From Lysobacterales bacterium (GTDB lineage: Bacteria; Pseudomonadota; Gammaproteobacteria; Xanthomonadales; SZUA-5), in assembly GCA_022844135.1 (NCBI GenBank), contig JALHMG010000052.1, positions 1 to 33,784 of the forward strand: a DNA stretch of 33,784 nt, written 5' to 3'. This document shows, in pieces, positions 9,339 through 16,653 of this stretch (within the stretch, counting starts at the first letter, position 1; every line of letters begins with the position of its first letter). The position numbers and the translations under genes were made by a program. Under the pieces are notes generated by a model that saw nothing but the letters and a program-made list of their open reading frames with translations, ran no database searches and was not told the DNA's origin.

Positions 9339-10011
9339 GATCGTTCTGGCAGCCAGCGGCATCAGCAAAGTCTTTGTCGACGGCAGTTTGCGGGTTGAGG
9401 TGTTGCGTGAGGTCGATATCGCGATTGCGCGCGGCGAAAGCGTGGCGATCATCGGCTCGTCGGGCGCCGGCAAGAGCACGCTGCTGCATATTCTCGGCGG
9501 CCTCGACTTGCCGACCAGCGGCGAGGTGCAAGTGCTCGGCAAGCGCATGAGCCGCTTGAACGACGCCGAACGCGGTCGGCTGCGCAATCAGGCGTTGGGT
9601 TTTGTCTATCAGTTCCATCACCTGCTGCCGGAATTCACTGCGCAAGAAAACGTTGCGATGCCCCTGCTGATCGCCGGTCAGAAACCCGTCGATGCGATGG
9701 CGCGCGCAGCGGAGTTGTTGGAGCGCGTTGGCCTGCAGCAGCGGTTGGAGCACAAACCAGGCGAGCTTTCAGGCGGCGAACGCCAGCGCGCCGCGGTTGC
9801 GCGCGCGCTGATCACCAAGCCCGCCTGCGTGCTGGGGGACGAGCCCACCGGCAATCTCGACGAGCGCACCGCTGGCACGGTGTACGAGCTGATGCTGTCG
9901 CTCAATCGCGAAATCGGCACGAGCCTGGTGATCGTGACCCACGACAAGCGCCTTGCCGCGCGGATGGATCGGGTGTTGGAGATGAAGGGCGGGCAGATTG
10001 GGGCGGGTTGA
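9331..10011 (+). CDS. lolD: Lipoprotein-releasing ABC transporter ATPase LolD
   Basis: A 226-residue ATPase that powers lipoprotein release together with the permease just upstream. The Walker A motif GSSGAGKST is at residues 42-50; the Q-loop ([17 protein letters not shown]), ABC signature ([15 protein letters not shown]), Walker B with catalytic Glu ([12 protein letters not shown]) and switch His (VTHDKRLA) are all present. The family phrase [10 protein letters not shown] supports LolD over other MacB-type ATPases. The start at ATG 9331 lies inside the last codons of the permease gene, implying coupled translation. Confidence 0.95.
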   Translation: MSEIVLAASGISKVFVDGSLRVEVLREVDIAIARGESVAIIGSSGAGKSTLLHILGGLDLPTSGEVQVLGKRMSRLNDAERGRLRNQALGFVYQFHHLLPEFTAQENVAMPLLIAGQKPVDAMARAAELLERVGLQQRLEHKPGELSGGERQRAAVARALITKPACVLGDEPTGNLDERTAGTVYELMLSLNREIGTSLVIVTHDKRLAARMDRVLEMKGGQIGAG

Positions 10012-10055
10012 AGCGGGGCGCGGGGCACGGTGCCCCGCGCCTCGTGCCCCGCTTC
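10010..10055. terminator. GC-rich nested inverted repeat after lolD
   Basis: GAAGCGGGGC (10010-10019, starting inside the lolD stop codon) pairs with GCCCCGCTTC (10046-10055), and GGGGCAC-GG-TGCCCC is nested inside. A hairpin or cruciform is clear. It probably ends lolD transcription before ychF, but there is no T-run. Confidence 0.5.
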
Positions 10056-10102
10056 ATCAGACCGCGTAGACTCCGCGCCCGTCAATTGCAGCGGAATTCC
10101 TC

Positions 10103-11194
10103 ATGGGCATCAAATGCGGCATCGTCGGCCTGCCGAATGTCGGTAAATCCACCCTCTTCAACGCGCTGACGAAGGCCGGTATTGCTGCGGCGAACTATCC
10201 TTTCTGTACCATCGATCCGAACATCGGCGCCGTGCCGGTGCCCGATCCGCGGCTGGATGCGCTGGCCTCGATCGCCAAGCCGCTGAAGATCATTCCGACC
10301 ACCATCGAGTTCGTCGATATCGCCGGGTTGGTGAAAGGCGCCGCGCAGGGCGAGGGCCTGGGCAACCAGTTCCTGGCGCACATCCGCGAGGTCGACGCGA
10401 TTGCCCATGTGGTGCGCTGTTTCGAGCACAGCGACATCATCCATGTCGCCGGCAAGGTCGATCCGCTGTCCGATATCGACACCATCGATACCGAGCTGGC
10501 GCTGGCCGATCTCGATAGCGTCGAAAAAGCGCTGAATCGCGCCGAGCGCGCCGCTAAAGCGAACGACAAGGACGCGATGGCGCGTAAGCCGGTGTTGACC
10601 AAAGTGCGCGATGCGCTGAACGAGGGCAAGCCGGCGCGCGGCGTGGATCTGGCGCCGGAAGAGAAAGCCCTGCTGCGCGAGCTTTTTTTGCTGACGATGA
10701 AGCCGGTTATGTACGTCGCCAACGTGCGCGAAGATGGGTTCACCAACAACCCCTTCCTCGATGCGGTTCGCGCACGCGCCGAAACAGAGGGCGCCGAAGT
10801 GGTGCCGGTCTCAGCGGCGATTGAAGAGGAACTCAGTCAGTTGGACGAAGCCGACCGCGGCGCGTTCCTCGCCGATATGGGCCTGGAAGAGCCGGGCTTG
10901 AACCGCGTCATTCGCGCTGGCTACAAGCTGTTGGGCTTACGCACCTATTTCACGGCGGGCGAAAAAGAAGTGCGCGCGTGGACCATCAAGGCTGGCTTCA
11001 CCGCGCCGCAGGCTGCCGGCGTTATCCACACCGATTTCGAGAAAGGGTTCATCCGTGCCGAAACCATCGGCTACGACGACTACATCCGATTGAAGGGTGA
11101 AGCGGGCGCCAAAGAAGCGGGGCGGCTGCGCCTGGAAGGCAAGGAATACGTGGTGCAGGAAGGCGACGTGCTGCACTTCCGCTTCAACGTCTGA
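10103..11194 (+). CDS. ychF: Redox-regulated ATPase YchF
   Basis: A 363-residue Obg-family P-loop protein, the usual length. The opening [25 protein letters not shown] contains the G1 loop, and [23 protein letters not shown] and a C-terminal TGS-like domain (about residues 280-363, with [14 protein letters not shown] and [14 protein letters not shown]) follow. YchF prefers ATP over GTP, associates with ribosomes and affects stress responses in E. coli. It is usually beside pth; here its neighbours are lolD and a convergent decarboxylase gene. The start at 10103 is fixed by the conserved N-terminus. Confidence 0.95.
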   Translation: MGIKCGIVGLPNVGKSTLFNALTKAGIAAANYPFCTIDPNIGAVPVPDPRLDALASIAKPLKIIPTTIEFVDIAGLVKGAAQGEGLGNQFLAHIREVDAIAHVVRCFEHSDIIHVAGKVDPLSDIDTIDTELALADLDSVEKALNRAERAAKANDKDAMARKPVLTKVRDALNEGKPARGVDLAPEEKALLRELFLLTMKPVMYVANVREDGFTNNPFLDAVRARAETEGAEVVPVSAAIEEELSQLDEADRGAFLADMGLEEPGLNRVIRAGYKLLGLRTYFTAGEKEVRAWTIKAGFTAPQAAGVIHTDFEKGFIRAETIGYDDYIRLKGEAGAKEAGRLRLEGKEYVVQEGDVLHFRFNV

Positions 11195-11220
11195 GGCGGT
11201 CCCGATTTCGCGATGCGGTT

Positions 11221-11250
11221 TGCAGGCGCGCGATCGATCGCGCGTCTGCA
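11221..11250. terminator. 30-bp palindrome between convergent genes
   Basis: A near-perfect 30-bp palindrome runs from TGCAG (11221-11225) through GATCGATC at the centre to CTGCA (11246-11250), with one G/T mismatch. It sits between the convergent ychF and ACMSD-type genes, where a bidirectional terminator would be expected. There is no T-rich tail, so termination is an inference. Confidence 0.5.
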
Positions 11251-11264
11251 TCGGCGCCAGCCAC

Positions 11265-12260
11265 TCAAAGATCGCGGCCCAGCCAACGCCTTGCGGTGCG
11301 GTGAAACAACGCCGACTGCTCGACGGAACTCAAACCCAGCCGCCGAATGTGCGAGCCGGGTTCTTGCTCACCCAGCGGAAACGGGTAGTCGGTGCCGAGC
11401 ATGATCTGATCGGCGCCGCACGTTTGCAGCAAGTACGTGAGCGCCGCATCGTCGTGTACGCAGGAGTCGAAGAACAAGCGCGACAAGTACTCGCGCGGCG
11501 GCCGTTCGTTATCCACCGCCACCAGGTCTGGCCGCATGCGGTGGCCGTGCTCGATGCGTCCCAAGGTATACGGAAAGGACCCGCCGCCGTGCGCGAAGGC
11601 GATGCGCAGATTGGGCAGACGCTCCAGCACGCCGCCAAAAATCAGCGAGCAAATTGCGCGCGATTGCTCAGCCGGCATCCCCACCAGCCACGGCAGCCAG
11701 TACTTCGGCATCGAAGAGGCGCCCATCATGTCCCACGGGTGCACCAGCACGGCCATGCCCAGGTCTGCGCAAGCCGCAAACACATCGAACAGCTCCGGCG
11801 CATCCAGATTCCATTCGCCCACATGCGAGCCCAACTGCACACCGGCGAGCCGCAGCTCCTCGCGGCAACGGCGCAATTCGCGTATCGCCAGATCCGGATC
11901 TTGAAGCGGCAGCGTACCCAGGCCGATGTAGTGTCGCGGGTACTGCTGGCATACCTCGGCGATGTGGTCGTTCAAGGCTTCATGCAATGGCAGCGCCTGA
12001 GTACCTTTCGCCCAGTAGCAGAACATCACCGGCACGGTGGACACAACCTGGACACTGATCCCGAACCGCGCGTAATCGGCGATACGTTCGGCGGGATCCC
12101 AGGTGCGCGAATCGATGGCCCGGAAGAATCTGCCGTCCTTGTAAATGTGATGCTGATCGCCCTGATGCTCGATCACCGGGAAGCGCGCATCGCCGAAGCG
12201 CTCGGCCAGGTTCGGCCAATCGCGCGGCAACATATGGGCATGCGTATCGATTTTCAGCAT
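11265..12260 (-). CDS. 2-amino-3-carboxymuconate-6-semialdehyde decarboxylase (ACMSD-type amidohydrolase)
   Basis: A 331-residue metal-dependent decarboxylase of the amidohydrolase superfamily. It follows animal and bacterial ACMSD closely: DTHAH at the N-terminus, STVPVMFCYWAK, GLGTLPLQ, VHPWDM, KYWLPWLVGMPAE, FAHGGGSFP and LGTDYPFPLGE. Predicted zinc ligands are His7, His9, His174 and Asp290. ACMSD removes CO2 from the ring-opened product of 3-hydroxyanthranilate, steering the kynurenine (tryptophan) or 2-nitrobenzoate route towards 2-aminomuconate semialdehyde rather than quinolinate. No other kynurenine-pathway gene is in the window, so it acts with genes elsewhere. The gene is a single unit, divergent from grxD and convergent with ychF. 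Confidence 0.9.
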   Translation of the reverse strand: MLKIDTHAHMLPRDWPNLAERFGDARFPVIEHQGDQHHIYKDGRFFRAIDSRTWDPAERIADYARFGISVQVVSTVPVMFCYWAKGTQALPLHEALNDHIAEVCQQYPRHYIGLGTLPLQDPDLAIRELRRCREELRLAGVQLGSHVGEWNLDAPELFDVFAACADLGMAVLVHPWDMMGASSMPKYWLPWLVGMPAEQSRAICSLIFGGVLERLPNLRIAFAHGGGSFPYTLGRIEHGHRMRPDLVAVDNERPPREYLSRLFFDSCVHDDAALTYLLQTCGADQIMLGTDYPFPLGEQEPGSHIRRLGLSSVEQSALFHRTARRWLGRDL

Positions 12261-12338
12261 GGATGTAGCTCCAACTCGGGCAATGGGAACGGTTTGACTA
12301 ACCTGCTACACGAGCCGATAGCTGCACCGCGAATCCTC

Positions 12339-12355
12339 ATGGACTTCATGTCCAT
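12339..12355. promoter_or_regulatory. Small palindrome in the divergent ACMSD/grxD spacer
   Basis: ATGGAC-TTCAT-GTCCAT is a perfect 6-bp-arm palindrome lying between two divergent genes, a position suitable for an operator. No regulator gene is nearby, and a palindrome of this size can occur by chance. Confidence 0.25.
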
Positions 12356-12449
12356 TGCGGTTCCTGTTCGCGTCTTGCTCTCGGCCCACTACCGTTATTC
12401 AAACCGCTCATGGGTATCATAGGCGGCTCATACGTCAACGGAGACCACC

Positions 12450-12779
12450 ATGGATGTGATGCGACGGATACAGGGGCTCGTCACCGAGCATCCGATCGTG
12501 TTGTTCATGAAAGGCACACCGCAATTCCCGATGTGCGGCTTTTCCTCTCGCGCCGCGCAGTGTTTGAAGAACGTCGGCGCCAAATTCCACTCCGTGGACG
12601 TTCTGGCCGATCCGGAAGTCCGCGCAGCGCTGCCGCAGTTCGCCAACTGGAAAACGTTTCCGCAGCTCTATATCCAGGGCGAATTGATTGGCGGCTCCGA
12701 TATCGTGGCCGACCTTGAGCAGTCTGGTGAGCTCAAACGCATGGTCGACGACGCGCAAACTCAGGCGCGCGCCGCTTGA
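12450..12779 (+). CDS. grxD: Monothiol glutaredoxin Grx4
   Basis: A 109-residue monothiol glutaredoxin with the CGFS active site (FPMCGFSSRA), preceded by VLFMKGTPQ and followed by the glutathione-binding WKTFPQLYIQGELIGGSDIV. Such proteins bind a [2Fe-2S] cluster with glutathione, pass clusters on and pair with BolA. A clear ribosome binding site (GGAG, 7 bp before ATG 12450) supports the start. The stop overlaps the TTG start of the next gene by TTGA. Confidence 0.95.
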   Translation: MDVMRRIQGLVTEHPIVLFMKGTPQFPMCGFSSRAAQCLKNVGAKFHSVDVLADPEVRAALPQFANWKTFPQLYIQGELIGGSDIVADLEQSGELKRMVDDAQTQARAA

Positions 12780-13519
12780 GCGATTCTCCGCCACGCCTGG
12801 CCGGGCGCCGTGTGTTGATTGTCGGCGCCAACGGCGGCGTTGGAGCCAGCAGTGCAAAAGCCTGTGCACTTGCGGGCGCCACCGTGGTGTTGTTGGGACG
12901 CCGCGTGGCTGCACTGGAGCGCTTGTACGACGACATCGAACGCGCTGGCGCGCCGCAGCCGGCGATTTATCCGCTGAATCTCGAGGGCGCCACGCCGGCC
13001 GATTTCGACGAATTGGCGCTGCGACTCAACGATGAGCTTGGCGGCGTCGATCACATTGTTCACGCCGCTACGCGTCTGCACGGTCTGACGCCGATCGAGC
13101 TGACCGAAGCAGAAGAATGGCTGCGCACCTGGCAAGTCAATATCCACGCGCCGTACTTCTTGTGGCGCGCGTTGTTGCCGCTGCTGCGGCGCTCCGATGC
13201 GCCATCGATTGTGGCGCTGGTCGATTGCGCCGAGCGGCAGATCGCCGCGTACTGGGGCGCCTATGGCATCGCGCAAAGCGCGCTGCGTGCGCTCATCGCG
13301 ATGGCAGCGAGCGAATGGCAATCCGATGGTGTCCGCTTGATCGGCGTTGAGCCGCCGCCGCTGGCCACCGCGTTGCGGCGCAAAGTGTACGTGTCGGAAT
13401 CGCAAGACGATTTGCTGTCGCCGCAGGTCGTCGCGCAGGCGCTGGTGGCGATCCTGGCGCGCGGCGCCGAAATCCCGTCGGGCGCTATCCTCGGACCGGA
13501 GTTGTCGGCATGGAAATGA
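12776..13519 (+). CDS. YciK-like short-chain dehydrogenase lacking catalytic Ser and Lys
   Basis: A 247-residue Rossmann-fold protein of the short-chain dehydrogenase/reductase superfamily, closest in layout to YciK. The nucleotide motif GANGGVG is at about residues 17-23, and NIHAPYFLWRALLP matches helix 5 of the fold. The catalytic tetrad is incomplete: in the YxxxK position the sequence is YGIAQ (Tyr163, Gln167), and the usual Ser near residue 150 lies in VALVDCAERQ. It is therefore unlikely to be an ordinary oxidoreductase; a binding or structural role, or decay, is possible. The start is TTG 12776, overlapping the grxD stop, and the end overlaps the MarC gene by 10 bp, so three genes appear to be translated in a chain. 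Confidence 0.8.
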   Translation: MSDSPPRLAGRRVLIVGANGGVGASSAKACALAGATVVLLGRRVAALERLYDDIERAGAPQPAIYPLNLEGATPADFDELALRLNDELGGVDHIVHAATRLHGLTPIELTEAEEWLRTWQVNIHAPYFLWRALLPLLRRSDAPSIVALVDCAERQIAAYWGAYGIAQSALRALIAMAASEWQSDGVRLIGVEPPPLATALRRKVYVSESQDDLLSPQVVAQALVAILARGAEIPSGAILGPELSAWK

Positions 13520-14106
13520 GCATTGCATCGGCGGCAATCCTGCTGTTCCTGATCATGGATCCGCTCGGCAACATTCCGGTGTTCCTGACGCTGCTGAAAA
13601 ATCTGTCGGCATCGCGGCGGCGCATCGTGCTGATTCGCGAGTTGGTCATCGCGCTCGCTGTGTTGCTGCTGTTCTTGTATGCCGGCCAGTGGCTGCTGAA
13701 ACTGCTCCACCTGCGCCAGGAGTCGGTGAGCATCGCTGGCGGCATTGTGCTGTTCCTGATCGGCATCCGCATGATCTTCCCGCCCAGCGAGGGCATTTTC
13801 GGTGAGTTGCCCGACGGCGAACCCTTTATCGTCCCGATGGCTGTTCCGTGTATTGCCGGCCCTTCGACCATCGCTGCCTTGATGCTGATCGGTAGCGACA
13901 ACCCGGGCCGCCTGGGCGAATGGACCATCGCGCTGCTCATTGCCTGGGGTGCAACTGCGGTGCTGCTGCTCGGCGCCACCACGCTCTACAAGGCACTCGG
14001 CGAGCGCACGCTGACCGCAGTAGAGCGGCTGATGGGCATGCTGCTGGTAGCGATTTCGGTGCAGATGTTCCTGGATGGCGTGAAAAGTTATCTGGCGGCA
14101 GCTTGA
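13510..14106 (+). CDS. MarC/YhgN family inner-membrane protein
   Basis: A 198-residue polytopic membrane protein with about six hydrophobic segments. It matches the MarC (UPF0056) family: ILLFLIMDPLGNIPVFL near the N-terminus and MAVPCIAGPSTIAALML in the middle. The link of E. coli MarC to multiple antibiotic resistance has been withdrawn and the function remains unknown; a transporter fold is likely. It begins inside the last codons of the SDR gene, completing a grxD-SDR-marC run. Confidence 0.9.
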   Translation: MEMSIASAAILLFLIMDPLGNIPVFLTLLKNLSASRRRIVLIRELVIALAVLLLFLYAGQWLLKLLHLRQESVSIAGGIVLFLIGIRMIFPPSEGIFGELPDGEPFIVPMAVPCIAGPSTIAALMLIGSDNPGRLGEWTIALLIAWGATAVLLLGATTLYKALGERTLTAVERLMGMLLVAISVQMFLDGVKSYLAAA

Positions 14107-14153
14107 CGCTGGAAAGCTGACGACATCGGCGCAGGATGCGAACGTGAACTTTT

Positions 14154-14186
14154 GCCCCATCGTTGCTGTCGTAGCCATCGATGGGG
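14154..14186. terminator. Hairpin between the MarC gene and the metal operon
   Basis: GCCCCATCG at 14154-14162 pairs with CGATGGGG at 14179-14186 across a 16-base loop, directly preceded by CTTTT. It lies 48 bp after the marC stop and 25 bp before the next start, so it probably separates the two transcription units. The T-tail in the plus direction is weak. Confidence 0.45.
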
Positions 14187-14211
14187 GCTTCTGCTCTGCG
14201 ATAATCGTGCG

Positions 14212-14538
14212 ATGCGCTGGCTCAAATTCACTTTACTGATGGTACTTGCTGCCGCTCTCGCGGTAGCGCCGTTGACGCGCGCGTTCGCAATGGCGGTGCC
14301 GGCGGATGATTCTGGCGCGTCGCATTGCGGTTCCATGGGCGAAACTGACCATGACCCGGACGGCGACGATGAGAGCTGCTCGCAGTTGTGCAGTTGGGCC
14401 TGCTCGATGGGCCACGGGCTCAGTCAGCCGTCATTACCCATGATCGTGGCGGCGCAGCTCGATGGAATGTTGGTCGCTCCAACGGTTCCAATTACGCGCC
14501 TCTGGCCAAAGGCACCGATCCGCCCCCCGATTTCCTGA
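14212..14538 (+). CDS. Small secreted Cys/His-rich protein, first gene of a metal operon
   Basis: A 108-residue protein with an N-terminal hydrophobic signal (KFTLLMVLAAALAVAP) followed by an acidic, Cys/His/Met-rich stretch at about residues 35-68: SHCGSMGETDHD, then CSQLCSWACSMGHG. This pattern suggests periplasmic binding of a soft metal such as copper, silver or mercury. The start at ATG 14212 was preferred over an upstream start because it places the signal peptide at the N-terminus. It resembles small DUF2946-type proteins in pattern, but I do not recognise a family firmly. It opens a run of four plus-strand genes ending in MerP-like and MerT-like proteins. Confidence 0.65.
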   Translation: MRWLKFTLLMVLAAALAVAPLTRAFAMAVPADDSGASHCGSMGETDHDPDGDDESCSQLCSWACSMGHGLSQPSLPMIVAAQLDGMLVAPTVPITRLWPKAPIRPPIS

Positions 14539-14592
14539 GTCGCTGTTCGCCCACGCGGCGAGCTTCGCAAGTTTCCGACTCAGGAGTTTTCA

Positions 14593-15231
14593 ATGAAGAT
14601 GCCATTGTGTAGCGCGCTGGCGCTGCTCGCGTTCGCGAGCGCCGCTCACGCGCGGCCGATCGGTTATGCCGGCGGCCAGATGCTGATGCTGGATGCCAGC
14701 GACGATCTGCAACAGCTCAGCGTTACTCACGCGCCCTCGTTTCGCTATGCCTTTGCGGCGGGTCATTTGCGCGCATCCGAATTGGCGGGCGCGGACGACA
14801 CGCTGAGCAGCACCTACCTGCGCGCAGCAATACTGGCGAAACGCTGGAACCTGCCACGCGCGCAAGCGAACGTGTTCTTTTGGGGTGGCCTCGGCAGTGC
14901 CCGCTACGCGAGTGCCGATGGGTCGCGACATATCGGCGCGCAAGTCGACTACGAAACGCGGCGCATCTACACCTCGCTGGTGAGCGAGCTGCATGAAGGC
15001 AGCGGATTCTCGTATCGCTTCGATACCGCGGCCGTGGGAATTGCGCCGTACGAGCACGATATGGAACGCATGGCGTCATGGATCGTGCTCAAGGCCAAAC
15101 ACACCAGCAATGCGCGCGATACCTCGCTCAAACCGGAAATCGCCTGGCGGATGTTCACCGCCAAGTGGTGGCTGGACGCCGGCATCGACGCCGACGGCAA
15201 GCCATCGATCAATCTGATGTTCAATTACTAA
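14593..15231 (+). CDS. Secreted protein of unknown function in a metal operon
   Basis: A 212-residue protein with a clear signal peptide (cleavage probably after AAHA, residue 20). The ATG is preceded by a good site, CAGGAG. The mature part is predicted to be mostly beta: alternating segments such as YLRAAILAKRW, ANVFFWGGLGSARY, HIGAQVDYETRRIYTSLVSEL and EIAWRMFTAKWWLDAGID, ending LMFNY with a terminal aromatic, as in many outer-membrane beta-barrel proteins. A barrel or periplasmic partner in metal handling is inferred from place only. It lies 14 bp before the MerP-like gene. No family recognised. Confidence 0.7.
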   Translation: MKMPLCSALALLAFASAAHARPIGYAGGQMLMLDASDDLQQLSVTHAPSFRYAFAAGHLRASELAGADDTLSSTYLRAAILAKRWNLPRAQANVFFWGGLGSARYASADGSRHIGAQVDYETRRIYTSLVSELHEGSGFSYRFDTAAVGIAPYEHDMERMASWIVLKAKHTSNARDTSLKPEIAWRMFTAKWWLDAGIDADGKPSINLMFNY

Positions 15232-15245
15232 TCTAGGACCACACA

Positions 15246-15572
15246 ATGAAATCCCTTCGCCTTATGCTGATCTTGGCCTTCGCGCTGGCATCCGCTGCAG
15301 CAAACGCCAAAACCATTCGCGTTGAAGTCAACGGCCTCGTGTGCGCCTTTTGCGCCAACGGCATCACCGAGGCTTTCAATCGCCGCACCGATGTCAGCGA
15401 TGTCTTCGTCAGTCTCGAACACCGTCTGGTGGCGATTGCCGTAAAGGATGGCAAGGACATCGCCGACGCTGAGCTCACAAAAACGCTGACGGACGCCGGC
15501 TACACGGTGGTCGGCATTGCGCGCGTCGACACCACGCTCGATGCGATTCGCGCCGAGGTGGCCAATGAATGA
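15246..15572 (+). CDS. Periplasmic heavy-metal-associated (MerP-like) protein
   Basis: A 108-residue protein: signal peptide (cleavage near ANA-KT, residue 21) followed by one heavy-metal-associated (HMA) domain. The metal site is CAFC (Cys33, Cys36) in VNGLVCAFCANGI, and the later DAGYTVVGI segment completes the ferredoxin-like fold. Classic MerP has GMTCAAC; here the first-loop Met is replaced by Leu, so mercury specificity is doubtful. It would capture a soft metal ion in the periplasm and hand it to the membrane protein encoded next, whose ATG lies 8 bp inside this gene. Confidence 0.85.
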   Translation: MKSLRLMLILAFALASAAANAKTIRVEVNGLVCAFCANGITEAFNRRTDVSDVFVSLEHRLVAIAVKDGKDIADAELTKTLTDAGYTVVGIARVDTTLDAIRAEVANE

Positions 15573-15951
15573 GCTTTTGCGGCCGCTCAGGACGGGCGCA
15601 TGGGGCGCCACTGGCGCCCTGTTGGCGAGTACTGGGACGCTCGTCTGCTGCGTGCTGCCTGCCGCGATGGTCAGTCTCGGCGCGGGCGCCACGCTGGCGA
15701 GTCTGGTCAGCGCGGTGCCCGCGTTGATCTGGCTGTCGGCGCACAAAGGACTGGTGTTTGGTGTCGCAACCATCGCTCTGCTCGTCGCTGGGGCTTTGCT
15801 GTGGCGCGGACGAAATGCCCCGTGTCCAGCAGATCCAGGTCTCGCCAGGGCATGCGCGCGTCTGCGGCGATTCGCCAATGCGACGTATATCGCTTCGGTG
15901 TTGATGACAGCCACCGGCGCGTTGTTCGCGTTCGTGTTGCCGCGGTTGTAG
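15565..15951 (+). CDS. MerT-like membrane metal transporter
   Basis: A 128-residue membrane protein with about four hydrophobic segments. The first carries adjacent cysteines (TLVCCVLPAAMVSLGAGATL, Cys28-Cys29), the signature of MerT-type carriers, in which the pair takes the ion from MerP. Two further cysteines lie in the loop around NAPCPADP and LARACARL, as in MerT/MerC proteins. ATG 15565 lies within the HMA gene, so translation is probably coupled. There is no merA reductase or merR regulator nearby, so this is a MerP/MerT-like uptake or relay pair rather than a mercury resistance operon. Confidence 0.75.
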   Translation: MNELLRPLRTGAWGATGALLASTGTLVCCVLPAAMVSLGAGATLASLVSAVPALIWLSAHKGLVFGVATIALLVAGALLWRGRNAPCPADPGLARACARLRRFANATYIASVLMTATGALFAFVLPRL

Positions 15952-15963
15952 CGCGCTTAGTGC

Positions 15964-15993
15964 GGGGCGGTCGCTGTCGCAAACGAGCGCCCC
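15964..15993. terminator. Possible terminator of the metal operon
   Basis: GGGGCG (15964-15969) can pair with CGCCCC (15988-15993), 12 bp past the MerT-like stop, followed by GTTGTGCTT. It is a modest stem with a weak T-tail. The remaining sequence to 16170 holds nothing I recognise. Confidence 0.35.
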
Positions 15994-16170
15994 GTTGTGC
16001 TTGGCGCGGCTGAGACGACGGCCACAGTTGGCAACCGCGTCGAGCGCGGTCAAGCCGAGAATGGGGTGGTGCCATGGACCGACGGACAGCGGCGCTGCGC
16101 GTGAGGCCGAGTTCGACTACGACCTTCGATCCGGTCGCCACTGTAGCGGAGGCCATTGCCGCCATTCGGC

Positions 16171-16590
16171 TTACTGCTCACCCATAAACCGCATCTTCGC
16201 CGCCGCGATCATCGGCGGCAGCGTGTGGCCTTCGGCGAGCGCCACCATCACTGTGTCGTCGCCGGCAATGGTTCCGGCCTGACCGGGCAGCGGTTGATGG
16301 TCGAGCACGACGGCGAGGGCGTTGGCGAAACCTGGGCGCGTTCGCATCACAATCAGGTTCGGTGGCGCCGCGATGATCGCCACGGCTGTCGGACTGCCGT
16401 CGCCGGGCGGCGCGTAACGCCCACCGCGTTTGGTAATGCCCAGGCGGGTAAGATGGCGCGACAGCGTTGGTTGGCTGACATGCATGCCCATCCGCTCCAA
16501 CCCTAGCTGCAGTTCGTACTGATCGACGATACGTTCATTGCAAACGAGGTCGAGCAGCGTTTCATCGAGTTTGCTGGAGGTGCGCGGCAT
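16171..16590 (-). CDS. argR: Arginine repressor ArgR
   Basis: A 139-residue protein matching ArgR: an N-terminal winged helix-turn-helix (about residues 1-70, with VSQPTLSRHLTRLGITKRGGRY) and a C-terminal hexamerisation/arginine-binding domain (about 75-139) with the GTIAGDDTVMVAL motif that supplies the arginine-contacting Asp residues. It should repress arginine synthesis when arginine is abundant. An ATG at 16617 is possible, but it would fall inside the predicted -10 region, so MPRTSSKL at 16590 is preferred. It is divergent from argD across two palindromes, which suggests control of itself and of the whole argD-argC run. Confidence 0.93.
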   Translation of the reverse strand: MPRTSSKLDETLLDLVCNERIVDQYELQLGLERMGMHVSQPTLSRHLTRLGITKRGGRYAPPGDGSPTAVAIIAAPPNLIVMRTRPGFANALAVVLDHQPLPGQAGTIAGDDTVMVALAEGHTLPPMIAAAKMRFMGEQ

Positions 16591-16593
16591 AGC

Positions 16594-16622
16594 TTGCGTT
16601 CGCAATACGGTTTGCATAATAT
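16594..16622 (+). promoter_or_regulatory. Predicted argD promoter
   Basis: TTGCGT (16594-16599) as -35 and TAATAT (16617-16622) as -10 are 17 bp apart. The -10 lies within the first ArgR-type palindrome, so repressor binding would block it. The start site should lie near 16629, leaving a leader of about 20 bases with no evident ribosome binding site. Confidence 0.5.
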
Positions 16623-16645
16623 GCGCTTCAGTCGCATTTTATGCA
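16613..16645. promoter_or_regulatory. Two tandem ARG-box-like operators
   Basis: TGCATAATATGCG (16613-16625) and CGCATTTTATGCA (16633-16645) are AT-centred palindromes with GCAT/ATGC arms. Their centres are 20 bp apart, close to the two-turn spacing of paired ARG boxes in E. coli (TGAAT-W4-ATTCA), and they sit between argR and argD. The changed arm sequence is unlike the E. coli consensus but the geometry fits. Confidence 0.7.
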
Positions 16646-16653
16646 ATTACATG
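16618..16653 (-). promoter_or_regulatory. Predicted argR promoter
   Basis: Read on the minus strand, TTGCAT is followed after 17 bases by CATATT just before the ATG at 16617. Both hexamers overlap the palindromes, consistent with ArgR autoregulation. This placement argues that translation starts at the downstream ATG, 16590. Confidence 0.4.

Noticed and set aside
8115-9587. Minus-strand frame of 490 codons
   Set aside because: Antisense to lolC and lolD, both clear family members.
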